Positions 1 through 7,328 of a DNA stretch of 13,932 bases are shown here, in pieces. The notes below the pieces were generated by a model. It was not told the DNA's origin. It saw only the letters and a list, made by a program, of their open reading frames with translations, and did no database searches. How positions within the stretch are numbered: position 1 is the stretch's first letter; every line of letters starts with the position of its first letter. This stretch comes from Rickettsiales bacterium (lineage in GTDB: Bacteria; Pseudomonadota; Alphaproteobacteria; Rickettsiales; Anaplasmataceae): NCBI GenBank assembly GCA_031266615.1, contig JAISAR010000034.1, forward strand, positions 1 through 13,932, written 5' to 3'. The translations under genes and the position numbers were made by a program.

Positions 1-392
1 TATTGTCTTTTTTTTCTGCCTGGTAAATTTCTTAAATATTATAGCTTAGACTAGTTGTGTTTAAAAGCAGCTAAATTGCAGCGTTTAAGGCATAAAAACG
101 CCAATACTGAAAATAAATATTGACCAGGGCTTCTTTTGCCTTTTTTTCATTTGGTAAATTTCTTAATGCTTATAGCTACCGTCATTCCGCTACGTGTTAT
201 ACCAACTTTTGTTATTGAGAAAGCAAACATTACAAATCCCCTCAAACCTGCCAACTGTATGCAAAAGGTTCTCTTTTTCTGTTATCTCTGAAATTTGCTA
301 CCACTACCATCTTTTGTGACATAAGCTGTTAAAAATCTTCATTTTACAGTCACTTTCCTTTAGCTTTTCTTTCTTTTTTTGCTTCCTACTTG
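1..392. other. Intergenic region with degenerate repeats
   Basis: No convincing gene is visible. Two similar segments, at about 8-48 and 138-178, share the core TGGTAAATTTCTTAA preceded by a T-rich tract and followed by TATAGCT or a close variant. The part from about 67 to 178 also resembles the reverse complement of about 13700-13820 at the other edge of the window. A 26-codon minus-strand ATG ORF (242-322) exists but has no ribosome binding site. No clear terminator for the patatin gene is seen here. Confidence 0.6.
67..178 (+). repeat. Degenerate intergenic repeat, left copy
   Basis: This stretch contains, in order, CAGCTAAAT, a GCG/TTAA block, CGCCAAT, a pyrimidine run with TTTTGCCTTTTTTT, and TTGGTAAATTTCTTAAT. 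The same blocks occur in the same order in the reverse complement of about 13698-13820. Part of the block series (A-run, GACAAAAGAAACC) also recurs near 12578-12600. This suggests a dispersed repeat family with decayed copies, as is common in Wolbachia intergenic DNA. Boundaries are approximate. Confidence 0.5.
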
Positions 393-1322
393 CTAGCAAA
401 AGCCATCACAAAACTTATCTATTGCTTCTCTATTATGTTTAATCATGGCTTTAGCTTCTTGCTTTAGACGCTGCATGTTCTCGGGTGTAGTGTTATCCAT
501 CTCAATTGATGCTACTTTTAGTTGCGATTGTATTCGTATATATCTATTACCCATAATCTTATCTAATTGATAATTTACTTCATCAAGGCCTGAAGTAAAC
601 AGTATGCTTATTAGTGGTTTGATCCAACTTATCATTCCCAATCTTTTTGAGTTTATGTACTCAATAGGACGAGATAGCCTACCGGTACCAATAGATAAAA
701 GAATTATGTTATCATTAGGAAAAAGTACTTTACCACTTGCATATGCACAAGCAGCTGGATTCTTAGCAAAAACTCCACCGTCTATTAGTACCTTTTCCAT
801 TTGCTTAATCTTCAACCTTTTTGGAATAAAATAAGTTGGTGCAGCAGTTGTTGCCCTCAACGCGTCTTTTAGCTTGATAAACTTTTTATTCTCTTTCCAA
901 TTTTTAAAGAAAAATGGACAATGATTGTAAATATCGTAGCTTGTAATTAATAGTTTACTCAAAGTGTCTTTTAAGGTATCGTCACCAAAATACTTATCCA
1001 GTACAAATTCAATGTTTTTTCGTGGGTATTTTGTACAATTAAACCAAGATAGTATTGATCTCCTAAGGAATGAAGATTTAAAAATATATGGTCCATACTC
1101 TTCGTAAAGTTTAACGAAATCATTAGCTGAGTATTGAGGATTTCCTTGATTATCTTCCTTACATAACCCAGCTGCAATAATTCCACCTGTTGAAGTTCCC
1201 GCAATTAGATCAAATATTTGAGAAATAGGCTTTTTTGTTTTGCTTTCTATTTCTGCTAGAATAACTGCTGGAATTATCCCTCTAATGCCGCCTCCATCAA
1301 TGGACAAGATGTATTTTGTCAT
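393..1322 (-). CDS. Patatin-like phospholipase
   Basis: Encodes a 309-residue patatin-family lipid acyl hydrolase, expected to release fatty acids from phospholipids with a Ser-Asp dyad. All family hallmarks are present: the oxyanion loop GGGIRG (residues 10-15), the nucleophile elbow GTSTG (Ser44), and the DGG motif (Asp181) followed by KNP. There is no signal peptide or membrane segment, so the protein is either cytosolic or exported by a route not visible here. The purine-rich AAAGAGAA just upstream supports the ATG at 1320-1322. The start overlaps the stop of a possible 24-codon leader ORF in an ATGA arrangement. Bacterial patatins are often effectors acting on host membranes (ExoU is the classic example), and patatin genes are also carried by WO prophages of Wolbachia. 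An effector or phage-derived role here is inference. Confidence 0.92.
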   Translation of the reverse strand: MTKYILSIDGGGIRGIIPAVILAEIESKTKKPISQIFDLIAGTSTGGIIAAGLCKEDNQGNPQYSANDFVKLYEEYGPYIFKSSFLRRSILSWFNCTKYPRKNIEFVLDKYFGDDTLKDTLSKLLITSYDIYNHCPFFFKNWKENKKFIKLKDALRATTAAPTYFIPKRLKIKQMEKVLIDGGVFAKNPAACAYASGKVLFPNDNIILLSIGTGRLSRPIEYINSKRLGMISWIKPLISILFTSGLDEVNYQLDKIMGNRYIRIQSQLKVASIEMDNTTPENMQRLKQEAKAMIKHNREAIDKFCDGFC

Positions 1323-1393
1323 TTTATTCTCTTTACACTTCCAATTGCTTTATTCATACGCTTTTCTATTTTAATTGTACAGTATAATGACAT
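1319..1393 (-). CDS. Possible 24-aa leader ORF before patatin
   Basis: This short ATG ORF begins MSLYCTIKIEKRMNK and is lysine-rich and basic. A good Shine-Dalgarno AAGGAG (reverse complement of 1405-1410) lies about 11 bases upstream of the ATG. Its TGA overlaps the patatin ATG as ATGA, the classic geometry for translational coupling. The reading frame stays open upstream to about position 1440, so it could instead be the tail of a decayed gene. No family is recognised. It is supported only by ribosome-binding context and overlap, hence low confidence. Confidence 0.3.
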   Translation of the reverse strand: MSLYCTIKIEKRMNKAIGSVKRIK

Positions 1394-1514
1394 GAGCTTA
1401 AAATCTCCTTGATCGCCACCAACTACTCTCTTGCGAAATTATGTCTTTCAATATTTCATCATAACGAGTTTCTGCACTTCAAAAAAAGATTATAGCATTG
1501 AATCGAACCTCTCA

Positions 1515-2990
1515 TCAGACATACTCCTCCCACTTCTTTGTAACTTTTTTTACTATTTCTTCGCTCATTTCAATTTTTCTTCCCCACTCTCGTTTGGTTT
1601 CAGGCGGGATTTTATTTGTCGCATCAAATCCCATTTTACCTCCAAGGCCACTTTCAGGAGAGGCAAAATCTAAATAATCAATTGGTGCATTCTCTATCAT
1701 GATTGTATCACGCACGGGGTCCATTCTCGTTGATATTGCCCACATTACCTCTTTCCAATCACGTATATTTATATCATCATCAACAACTATAATAAATTTC
1801 GTGTATAAAAACTGCTTGAGGAAGGAAAGTATGCCCATAACAACTCTTTTCGCATGTCCGGGATAAGATTTTTTGATCGACACTACTGCTATTCTATAGG
1901 AACAACCCTCTGGTGGCAGATAAAAGTCTACTATCTCTGGAAATTGGTTGATAAGAATCGGCACAAAGATTTCGTTGAGTGCTTCACCAAGAATTGATGG
2001 TTCATCTGGTGGCTTGCCAGTGAAAGTGCTAAGATATATTGGGTTTTTACGCATTGTGATTGCAGTAATGTTAAATTCTGGAAATTGCTCAACAGAATTG
2101 TAGTAACCGGTGTGGTCTCCATATGGCCCTTCATCTTGATATCTATCCAAACTCACATAGCCTTCCAAAACGATTTCCGCGTGAGCTGGCACTTGAAGTG
2201 GTATAGTTTTACAGTTTACAAGTTCAAGCGGCTTCTTGCGCAGCAGTCCAGCAAATTGGTATTCTGACAATGTTTCTGGCACTGGAGTTACTGCAGCAAT
2301 AAGCGTTGCAGGGTCGCTGCCGATTACAGCAGCAGCAGGAAACTTCATACCTTGCCCCTTTTCCTTCCATCGTTTATGGTGACCTGCCCCTCCACGATGT
2401 GCAAGCCAGCGCATTAGAGTCGTTTTTTTATCCACAACTTGCATACGATATATTCCAAGATTGAAATTGTCTTGCTTGTCTTTTGTCGGTCCTTTTGTTA
2501 CCACAATCGGCCAGGTGATAAGCGGTGCAGGTTCATTTGGCCAACACGTTTGAATAGGTAGTAAACTGAGGTCTACTTCATCCCCGGTTAGCACCACTTC
2601 TTGACATGGAGCTTTACTCACAACTTTACTTCGCATCGACAACATAACTTTTAGCAGAGGAAACATCTTCATAGCATCCTTGAGGTTTTTTGGCGGTTCA
2701 GGAGATTGCAAAAACGCTAGAAGTTTACCCAGATCTCTTAGTTCACCAGGGTTGATACCCAGTCCTAAAGCTATCCTATCGATAGTGCCAAATAAATTCA
2801 CCAAAACAGGAATCGAATTTTTGCCGTTTTCTGTGACAACATTTTCAAAAATGATTGCTGGTCCTTCGCTTGACAGAACTCTACGGTGAATTTCCGTCAT
2901 TTCAAGGATCGTTGAAACTTCTTTCTTAATCCTAATCAGATCTTTTTTTTCTTCTAAAGCAGAGATGAAATCGCGTAAGTTGTTGTACAT
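1515..2990 (-). CDS. ubiD: UbiD family decarboxylase
   Basis: Encodes 491 residues, close to the 497 of E. coli UbiD. This family uses prenylated FMN (made by UbiX, not in this window) to decarboxylate 3-polyprenyl-4-hydroxybenzoate in ubiquinone synthesis. Visible conserved elements are NLGIYRMQV (177-185, holding a conserved arginine and a likely metal-binding asparagine), MRWLAHRGGA (193-202), LEGY (275-278), DEGPYGDHTGYY (286-297, with the acidic residues of the active site), and the C-terminal block SGLGGKMGFDATNK followed by REWG (447-470). The gene looks full length and under constraint. Its ATG lies 3 bases after the stop of the broken ATPase gene, with only a weak purine stretch upstream, so it may be translationally coupled to the end of that gene or driven by a promoter inside it. 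Product sure; the exact substrate is inferred from family. Confidence 0.95.
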   Translation of the reverse strand: MYNNLRDFISALEEKKDLIRIKKEVSTILEMTEIHRRVLSSEGPAIIFENVVTENGKNSIPVLVNLFGTIDRIALGLGINPGELRDLGKLLAFLQSPEPPKNLKDAMKMFPLLKVMLSMRSKVVSKAPCQEVVLTGDEVDLSLLPIQTCWPNEPAPLITWPIVVTKGPTKDKQDNFNLGIYRMQVVDKKTTLMRWLAHRGGAGHHKRWKEKGQGMKFPAAAVIGSDPATLIAAVTPVPETLSEYQFAGLLRKKPLELVNCKTIPLQVPAHAEIVLEGYVSLDRYQDEGPYGDHTGYYNSVEQFPEFNITAITMRKNPIYLSTFTGKPPDEPSILGEALNEIFVPILINQFPEIVDFYLPPEGCSYRIAVVSIKKSYPGHAKRVVMGILSFLKQFLYTKFIIVVDDDINIRDWKEVMWAISTRMDPVRDTIMIENAPIDYLDFASPESGLGGKMGFDATNKIPPETKREWGRKIEMSEEIVKKVTKKWEEYV

Positions 2991-2993
2991 AGC

Positions 2994-4463
2994 TCAAAAC
3001 AAGTCTTCTAGTGTAATCACATGATGTATTGTATCTTTCAGATATTGGTTCTCAGAAGCTCCATTTGCAGCAATCAATACCCAAAATATCTGTTTTTTCG
3101 ACCTTGTTCTTTCTCTATAAACTGCTTCTTTTCTCTTTAATTGTTCAACAAATTCCTTTGTTACCGCATAAGGTTTATCGCTATATTTTATTTCACAGAG
3201 CATTACACATCCATCTTCTCAATCAAAAACTAAGTCAATCTGAGCACCAGATTCTTTACTGTTCTTCTCTGGGTGATATTGCCAATCTCCACATATTACT
3301 CCTATATGCTCTATATTTAATTTTCTTCTAATTTTATTGGCATGTTTAAAACACACTGCTTCAAATGTTTGTCCTGTCCATGTTTGCCAAGCTGGTTTCT
3401 TTATTGCTAATTCCCAATAGTGAGCATCACTTATTATTGCCCTTTTTGTTACTTCCCTAAATGGTTCAATCCATGTTAGATAGAATAATATATATTCGTC
3501 AATTATTCTGTAATATACTCCTCTTTTTGCTTTACTGAGTGGTAAAAAACCGCCAATAAACCCAGCTTTTTCTAAGCTCCTTAATCTAGTAGTTAAGTAA
3601 CCACCCTCAGTGATTTTAGTTACTTCTATAAGTTCTTTTCTGCTGATTCCTTTTGTTTTTTTTGCAATTGCGCGAATAATGCTTAGATATGTTTCTGGCT
3701 CTTCATATAAGGAGTGGAACAGCATATCAAATTCATCAAATAATAAACCATTCTCCTGGAAGCAGATCACATTAATATTCTGTGCTGCCGATAATCCTTT
3801 ACTTACTTCCTTAAGATAATGCGGTATCCCTCCCATGGCCATATAGAGCTGCAATATTTGCTGGTGATTAAGGTTGACTCCTAAATATCTTAGATATTCT
3901 TTAGTTTCACGTAAGTTAAAAGGCTGCAAAGGTATTCTTGCAGTAATACGATTATGTAATCCCCCTTTGGTATAAATTATATTTTCCAGCATCCAAGAAG
4001 CCGCTGAGCCACACACAACCAAGATAAGTCCCTTTCGGTATGTCCAACGTGTGTTCCAAAAATATTCTAATGCTTTTAGAAACCCAGATTTTTTTGTAGC
4101 TAGCCACGGCAATTCATCAAAAAATAAAACAACTTGTTCATTCTCATGTGTGTTATTATCAATAGCAAGTGCGAGTTGTTGCAAAGCATCCATCCAATTT
4201 TTAGGCAAAGCCATTCTTGCACTTTTGTAAAAAGTATTTGATAACGCCTGTGTAAAAATTGCAAGCTGCTCCTGCAAAGTACCATTATTAAGACCAGTCT
4301 GTTCAAATAAAATATCGGCATGCTTACTGAAAAATTGTTTTATTAGGTATGTTTTACCCACGCGACGCCGACCATAAACAGCAATAAATTCAGCTGATTG
4401 GGAATGAAGCTTATTTTCTAGAATGGCTGCTTCTTTTTCCCTACCAATTATTGGTTCATTCAT
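2994..4463 (-). pseudogene. Archaeal-type AAA ATPase / DUF234, broken by in-frame TGA
   Basis: The product resembles PF01637 ATPases fused to a C-terminal DUF234 PD-(D/E)XK-like domain. From the ATG at 4463, IIGREKE opens the domain, Walker A is GRRRVGKT and Walker B is VLFFDELPWL, followed by a winged-helix-like region. The frame is open to 3222, then a TGA (3219-3221) interrupts QIDLVFD and EDGCVMLCEIKYSD. Reading through in the same frame continues to the stop at 2994-2996, giving about 489 positions. The nonsense codon separates the Asp of IDLV from the ExK of CEIK, that is, the two halves of the nuclease-like motif. A CGA-to-TGA change is the simplest explanation, because Arg is plausible at this site. 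An ATG at 3201-3203 could restart the last 69 codons. An alternative ATG at 4488-4490 adds nine residues but lies inside a hairpin. The cellular role of this family is poorly known. Confidence 0.85.
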
Positions 4464-4470
4464 ATAATTT

Positions 4471-4503
4471 ACCGCGGCGTTTGCTAGCATTATATGCCGC
4501 GGT
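4471..4503. promoter_or_regulatory. Hairpin 1 over the ATPase start
   Basis: The inverted repeat ACCGCGGC (4471-4478) pairs with GCCGCGGT (4496-4503) across an 17-base loop. It lies between the two candidate ATGs of the ATPase gene (4463 and 4490). It is similar in sequence to the hairpin at 4522-4560, and the corresponding arm starts lie 54 bases apart. A role as operator or leader structure is inference. Confidence 0.55.
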
Positions 4504-4521
4504 TATGAAATAGTCAACTTT

Positions 4522-4560
4522 TTTACCGCCGCGTTTACGGTTGCTATACGTGGCGGTAAA
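4522..4560. promoter_or_regulatory. Hairpin 2 upstream of the ATPase
   Basis: TTTACCGCCGCGT (4522-4534) pairs with ACGTGGCGGTAAA (4548-4560) with one G-T mismatch in 13 positions and a 13-base loop. It shares the arm pattern ACCGC(G/C)GCGTTT and the loop word GCTA with the hairpin at 4471-4503. The GC-rich arms stand out in otherwise AT-rich DNA. Confidence 0.6.
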
Positions 4561-4703
4561 GGATGGAGTATCTTATAGTTGGCTATCCTGGCGTGATTTG
4601 GCTACTTGCATTATCAAATCTTCTGATGAGTTTTATGGCAACGTGCTTAGTTTTCATTGTGCGTAAAGTTTGCACTTGCGGCAAAACCGGTTATAAAATA
4701 CAC

Positions 4704-4732
4704 TTGATATAAATGTTTTTATATATTAATAT
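4704..4732 (+). promoter_or_regulatory. Candidate sigma-70 promoter for dsbA-like gene
   Basis: TTGATA, 17 bases, TAATAT: five of six and five of six matches to the -35 and -10 consensus at ideal spacing. It points toward the gene starting at 4795. AT-rich background makes chance matches likely, so confidence is moderate. Confidence 0.4.
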
Positions 4733-4794
4733 TAGATGCTTTTTTCAATATACAGGTACTAAAAATTTTATATTGCAGGTCCTTTAATAAGTAT

Positions 4795-5547
4795 ATGTCT
4801 AGAATATCGTTTCTATTGATTTTAATAATAGTAATAGCAAGTTTGCCAGTAATAAATAATTGGCTCTCAAATCGCAGCCAAGTGCTAAACGATGAGTATA
4901 TAGGTGAGAGATTAGATAACTATATAAGTAGAAATTTTGATAAGATTATAAAAACTCTCCGGGAAGAATCAATTAAAAGTAGTTACGCTGCTCGGGATAA
5001 CGCGGCTAAAGGTAAAATCTTACAGTATAAAAATGAAATATTTGACTCCACTTATCCTTACTTAGGAAATGAAAATAGCAATGTTATAGCTGTAGGGTTT
5101 TTTGACTATTCTTGTGGCTATTGCAAAGCCATAAAGGACGATGTAAAACAGTTGATCAATGACGGCAAAGTTAAGTACATTTTTAGGGACACTCCAATAC
5201 TTGGTAACGATTCTTTAAAGGCGGCAAAAAGTGCTTTAGCTGTCTATTTTATCGACAAAGAAAAATATTTTGACTTTCACTATGCTGCTTTAGACCACAA
5301 AGGAGAATTTTCAGATGAAAATATATTGGATATAGTGAAAAGCATAGGAATCAATGAAAACGACTTCAGTGACTCTATGAAAAACAACGCAGACAAAATT
5401 GAACAGATGATAAACAACAGCAGGCTTTTAGTAAGGAACCTAGGAGTAGGCGGTACACCTTTTTTGATAATAGGGGATAGTCTGTTTGTAGGAGCAACTG
5501 ATTTGGATGTGCTACGTGAAAAAGTAGATGAATTAAGCCAAAAGTAA
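4795..5547 (+). CDS. DsbA-family thiol-disulfide exchange protein (alpha-DsbA2-like)
   Basis: Encodes 250 residues with a hydrophobic N-terminal segment (about residues 4-21) serving as signal peptide or anchor, so it acts in the periplasm. A charged helical stretch follows (about 33-80), then a thioredoxin fold with the redox motif CGYC (107-110) and the cis-proline pair TP (221-222). An inserted helical domain lies between them. The long N-terminal helix before the catalytic domain matches the layout of Wolbachia alpha-DsbA2, reported as a trimeric disulfide isomerase like ScsC, in which the N-terminal helices trimerise. It also resembles the Com1/DsbA proteins of obligate intracellular bacteria. 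Likely role: forming or shuffling disulfides in envelope proteins. The ribosome binding site is weak (AGGT about 14 bases upstream). Family certain; orthology to alpha-DsbA2 is inference. Confidence 0.9.
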   Translation: MSRISFLLILIIVIASLPVINNWLSNRSQVLNDEYIGERLDNYISRNFDKIIKTLREESIKSSYAARDNAAKGKILQYKNEIFDSTYPYLGNENSNVIAVGFFDYSCGYCKAIKDDVKQLINDGKVKYIFRDTPILGNDSLKAAKSALAVYFIDKEKYFDFHYAALDHKGEFSDENILDIVKSIGINENDFSDSMKNNADKIEQMINNSRLLVRNLGVGGTPFLIIGDSLFVGATDLDVLREKVDELSQK

Positions 5548-5585
5548 GACTAGTCTCAGTTTGTCATAAAATTTTATTTTTTTGC

Positions 5586-5614
5586 TTGACAGTACAAGTG
5601 AACTCGAGTATAGT
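5586..5614 (+). promoter_or_regulatory. Strong sigma-70-like promoter before DUF2460 gene
   Basis: A perfect -35 TTGACA (5586-5591) is followed after exactly 17 bases by TATAGT (5609-5614), five of six to the -10 consensus. Transcription would start near 5621, leaving a leader of roughly 140 bases before the ATG at 5764. This is the best promoter match I see in the window. Confidence 0.65.
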
Positions 5615-5763
5615 AACTGTAGGTGTGATAAATATAGCAGCAGTTTAAAATGTTATCTTAGTGGTATAAAGCTTCAGCCACTTTCATGATATTGTTTCTA
5701 TGTGAAACGCCTCCAAAACCTTCTTCAACCACATTATTTCAACTTTATTTTTCAGGAGGGCAT

Positions 5764-6360
5764 ATGTCATTTACAGAAATGAGATTTCCAGAAAATATAT
5801 CTTACGGTTCAACTGGAGGACCGGAATTTTCCACTGACGTCGTAACAACCCACAATGGTTGTGAACAGCACAATATCAACTGGTCTCATGCGCGTGCTAG
5901 GTACAACATAGCTTATGGGGTCAGATCAAATGAGCAGCTGACAGAACTCATAACATTTTTTAACGCACGAAAAGGTAGAGCAATAGGGTTTCGTTTTAAG
6001 GATTGGTCAGACTTTACAGCCACCAATCAAGAAATTGGAATAGGGGACAACAAAAAAATGATTTTTCAGCTGATAAAAACCTATGTTAGCGGAAAAGACA
6101 AGCATACACGAACAATTAAAAAGCCAGTGCATGATACAATAAAGGTTTACCTAGATGGTGTAGAGACAGAAAAATATTCAGTGAATTATTCAACCGGAGA
6201 AATAACATTTACGAAACCACCAGTGAAAGATGCAATAGTCACTGCAAGCTTTGAGTTTGATGTGCCCGTACGCTTTGATACAGATTACTTAAACGCTTCT
6301 ATTGATAACTACGGCAGCAGTAGCTGGAGCAATATTCCACTAGTGGAGGTGAAACATTAG
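5764..6360 (+). CDS. DUF2460 / TIGR02217 distal-tail-like protein (GTA relic)
   Basis: Encodes 198 residues. The start at 5764 is set by a textbook AGGAGG (5754-5759); an in-frame upstream ATG at 5686 adds 26 residues but lacks this signal. Features of the TIGR02217/DUF2460 family are seen: FPENISYGSTGGPEFST near the N-terminus, the NWSHARARYNIAYGVRS segment, FFNARKGRAIGFRFKDWSD in the middle, and FDVPVRFDTDYL near the C-terminus. In Rhodobacter capsulatus the family member is the distal tail protein of the gene transfer agent; relatives occur in siphophage tail modules. Here it stands alone: none of the usual neighbours (tape measure, NlpC/P60 peptidase, host-specificity protein) is present. 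Scattered GTA genes are known in Rickettsiales. Length is near family norm and the gene looks intact, with good expression signals. Confidence 0.85.
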   Translation: MSFTEMRFPENISYGSTGGPEFSTDVVTTHNGCEQHNINWSHARARYNIAYGVRSNEQLTELITFFNARKGRAIGFRFKDWSDFTATNQEIGIGDNKKMIFQLIKTYVSGKDKHTRTIKKPVHDTIKVYLDGVETEKYSVNYSTGEITFTKPPVKDAIVTASFEFDVPVRFDTDYLNASIDNYGSSSWSNIPLVEVKH

Positions 6361-6417
6361 TTATAGGCTAGCATAGGCCTATCACAGGTTGGAGAATAAA
6401 CAAAAATTAAGCAATGC

Positions 6418-6444
6418 TGAGGCTCTATACTTAAAGGAGCCTCA
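6418..6444. terminator. Hairpin between convergent genes
   Basis: TGAGGCTC (6418-6425) pairs perfectly with GAGCCTCA (6437-6444) across an 11-base loop, and the pairing extends by one more C-G. It sits between the stop at 6360 and the convergent stop at 6486. On the minus strand the stem is followed by TTAATTTTTG, a plausible termination tract. On the plus strand the following bases are less T-rich. A bidirectional terminator is likely. Confidence 0.55.
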
Positions 6445-6485
6445 GTATAGCAACCATTTTAGACTTTAGTTACTTACTTTGCCAA

Positions 6486-7283
6486 CTATATAATACTATA
6501 ATGTTGCGCTTCGCTAACATTCACACTTGAAGCTTGGGGAGATTCTAATTTAGTGCTTTTCCTTTCCTGTAAAATAGAAAGTTTTAATAACTCCTTTAGA
6601 GCTAATTTCGCAAGCGTTGTATCGTTTTTGTTTAAGAGGTAGTCTATCCTGTTGCTTTTCTGTAAGTGATTAACAAAGCTTCTAGCTTCCTCATTAAAAG
6701 CTCCTATTGTGTTGATACAAGATATTACTAAATCCGAGCTTTTTATTGCTAAAATTCCATTTATGAAAATATCTAATTTTGTTTTATCTTCAGTTAAGTC
6801 TCTAGCTAACCTATTTCTGACAGTACTATCATCATTAAACACAGTGCACTTGAGATAAAAACAAGGATTAGTAAGTATAGAATACTCCAAAGGTACTATG
6901 TTGAAGTCATGGCTAGCTTCACAGTACCAAGATATACCACACTTATCAGGACGTAATCCAACTCTAATCCAATAATGAAAATGATCGTCATACCTTGATA
7001 ACAAAGAGAAAAGACGTATTACACTTGTACCTCTATCTTTCATTTTCTCGAAAAGCTCCCTGTCACTTATTAATTTATGCAAGATGTAATCTGTAGCATT
7101 ATGACTTGGATTGCGGAAATGAAACATACTATTCCCTTCAAAAATGGCTCTGACCAATTCAATAGATTTTTTATCCTCATCTGTGAAAGCTTTTACATTT
7201 CTATTTAGCTGTATGATTTCCTCTTTTCTATCACTACATAAACCAATTCTTCCTATTAACTTCTCAAATATTTCTGTATTCAT
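6486..7283 (-). CDS. Hypothetical protein, 265 aa
   Basis: I do not recognise this protein. It is soluble, with no signal peptide and no membrane segment. The middle (about residues 95-155) is rich in aromatic residues, histidine and cysteine (for example HFHYWIRVG, ISWYCEASHD, NPCFYLKC), and the C-terminal half looks all-helical with leucine-rich amphipathic stretches, loosely recalling armadillo/ankyrin-like helical repeats without matching them. The last 25 residues are low in hydrophobicity and serine-rich. The ATG at 7281-7283 is preceded by AGGA (reverse complement of 7289-7292) at good spacing. Upstream lies a perfect AT palindrome (7302-7328). The flanks are accessory-like on the left and sucA on the right. 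That it is a real gene is likely from its length, RBS and terminator; function unknown. Confidence 0.7.
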   Translation of the reverse strand: MNTEIFEKLIGRIGLCSDRKEEIIQLNRNVKAFTDEDKKSIELVRAIFEGNSMFHFRNPSHNATDYILHKLISDRELFEKMKDRGTSVIRLFSLLSRYDDHFHYWIRVGLRPDKCGISWYCEASHDFNIVPLEYSILTNPCFYLKCTVFNDDSTVRNRLARDLTEDKTKLDIFINGILAIKSSDLVISCINTIGAFNEEARSFVNHLQKSNRIDYLLNKNDTTLAKLALKELLKLSILQERKSTKLESPQASSVNVSEAQHYSII

Positions 7284-7301
7284 ATATATCCTATATTAGT
7301 T

Positions 7302-7328
7302 AAAATAAATATTAATAATATTTATTTT
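7302..7328. repeat. Perfect 12-bp inverted repeat upstream of hypothetical gene
   Basis: AAAATAAATATT (7302-7313) and AATATTTATTTT (7317-7328) are exact reverse complements separated by AAT. The centre lies about 30 bases upstream of the ATG at 7283, where an operator or promoter would be expected. The block AAATAAATATTA recurs near 7353-7364. AT-rich DNA makes such palindromes less surprising. Confidence 0.5.

Larger units (their letters stand above)
4491..4794. other. Divergent intergenic region (ATPase / dsbA-like)
   Basis: This 304-base gap between divergent genes holds most of the tandem hairpins and a candidate promoter for the dsbA-like gene (TTGATA 4704-4709, 17-base spacer, TAATAT 4727-4732). 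A 49-codon plus-strand ORF (4563-4712) rich in hydrophobic residues exists, but its AAAGG abuts the ATG with no spacer. A second frame stays open and ends at a TAA near 4666. Neither is recognised, so I do not call a gene. Confidence 0.5.

Noticed and set aside
242..322. 26-codon minus-strand frame in the left intergenic region
   Set aside because: No Shine-Dalgarno and no recognisable sequence; expected by chance at this length.
604..834. Plus-strand frame of 76 codons opposite the patatin gene
   Set aside because: It is antisense to a clear patatin with all motifs, has no ribosome binding site and no recognisable product.
4563..4712. 49-codon hydrophobic plus-strand frame between the ATPase and the dsbA-like gene
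   Set aside because: The purine tract abuts the ATG without spacing, the product is unrecognised, and the candidate promoter for the next gene lies at its end.
5686..5763. 26-codon N-terminal extension of the DUF2460 protein
   Set aside because: AGGAGG sits directly before the internal ATG at 5764, and the FPENISYG segment that begins the family follows at once.
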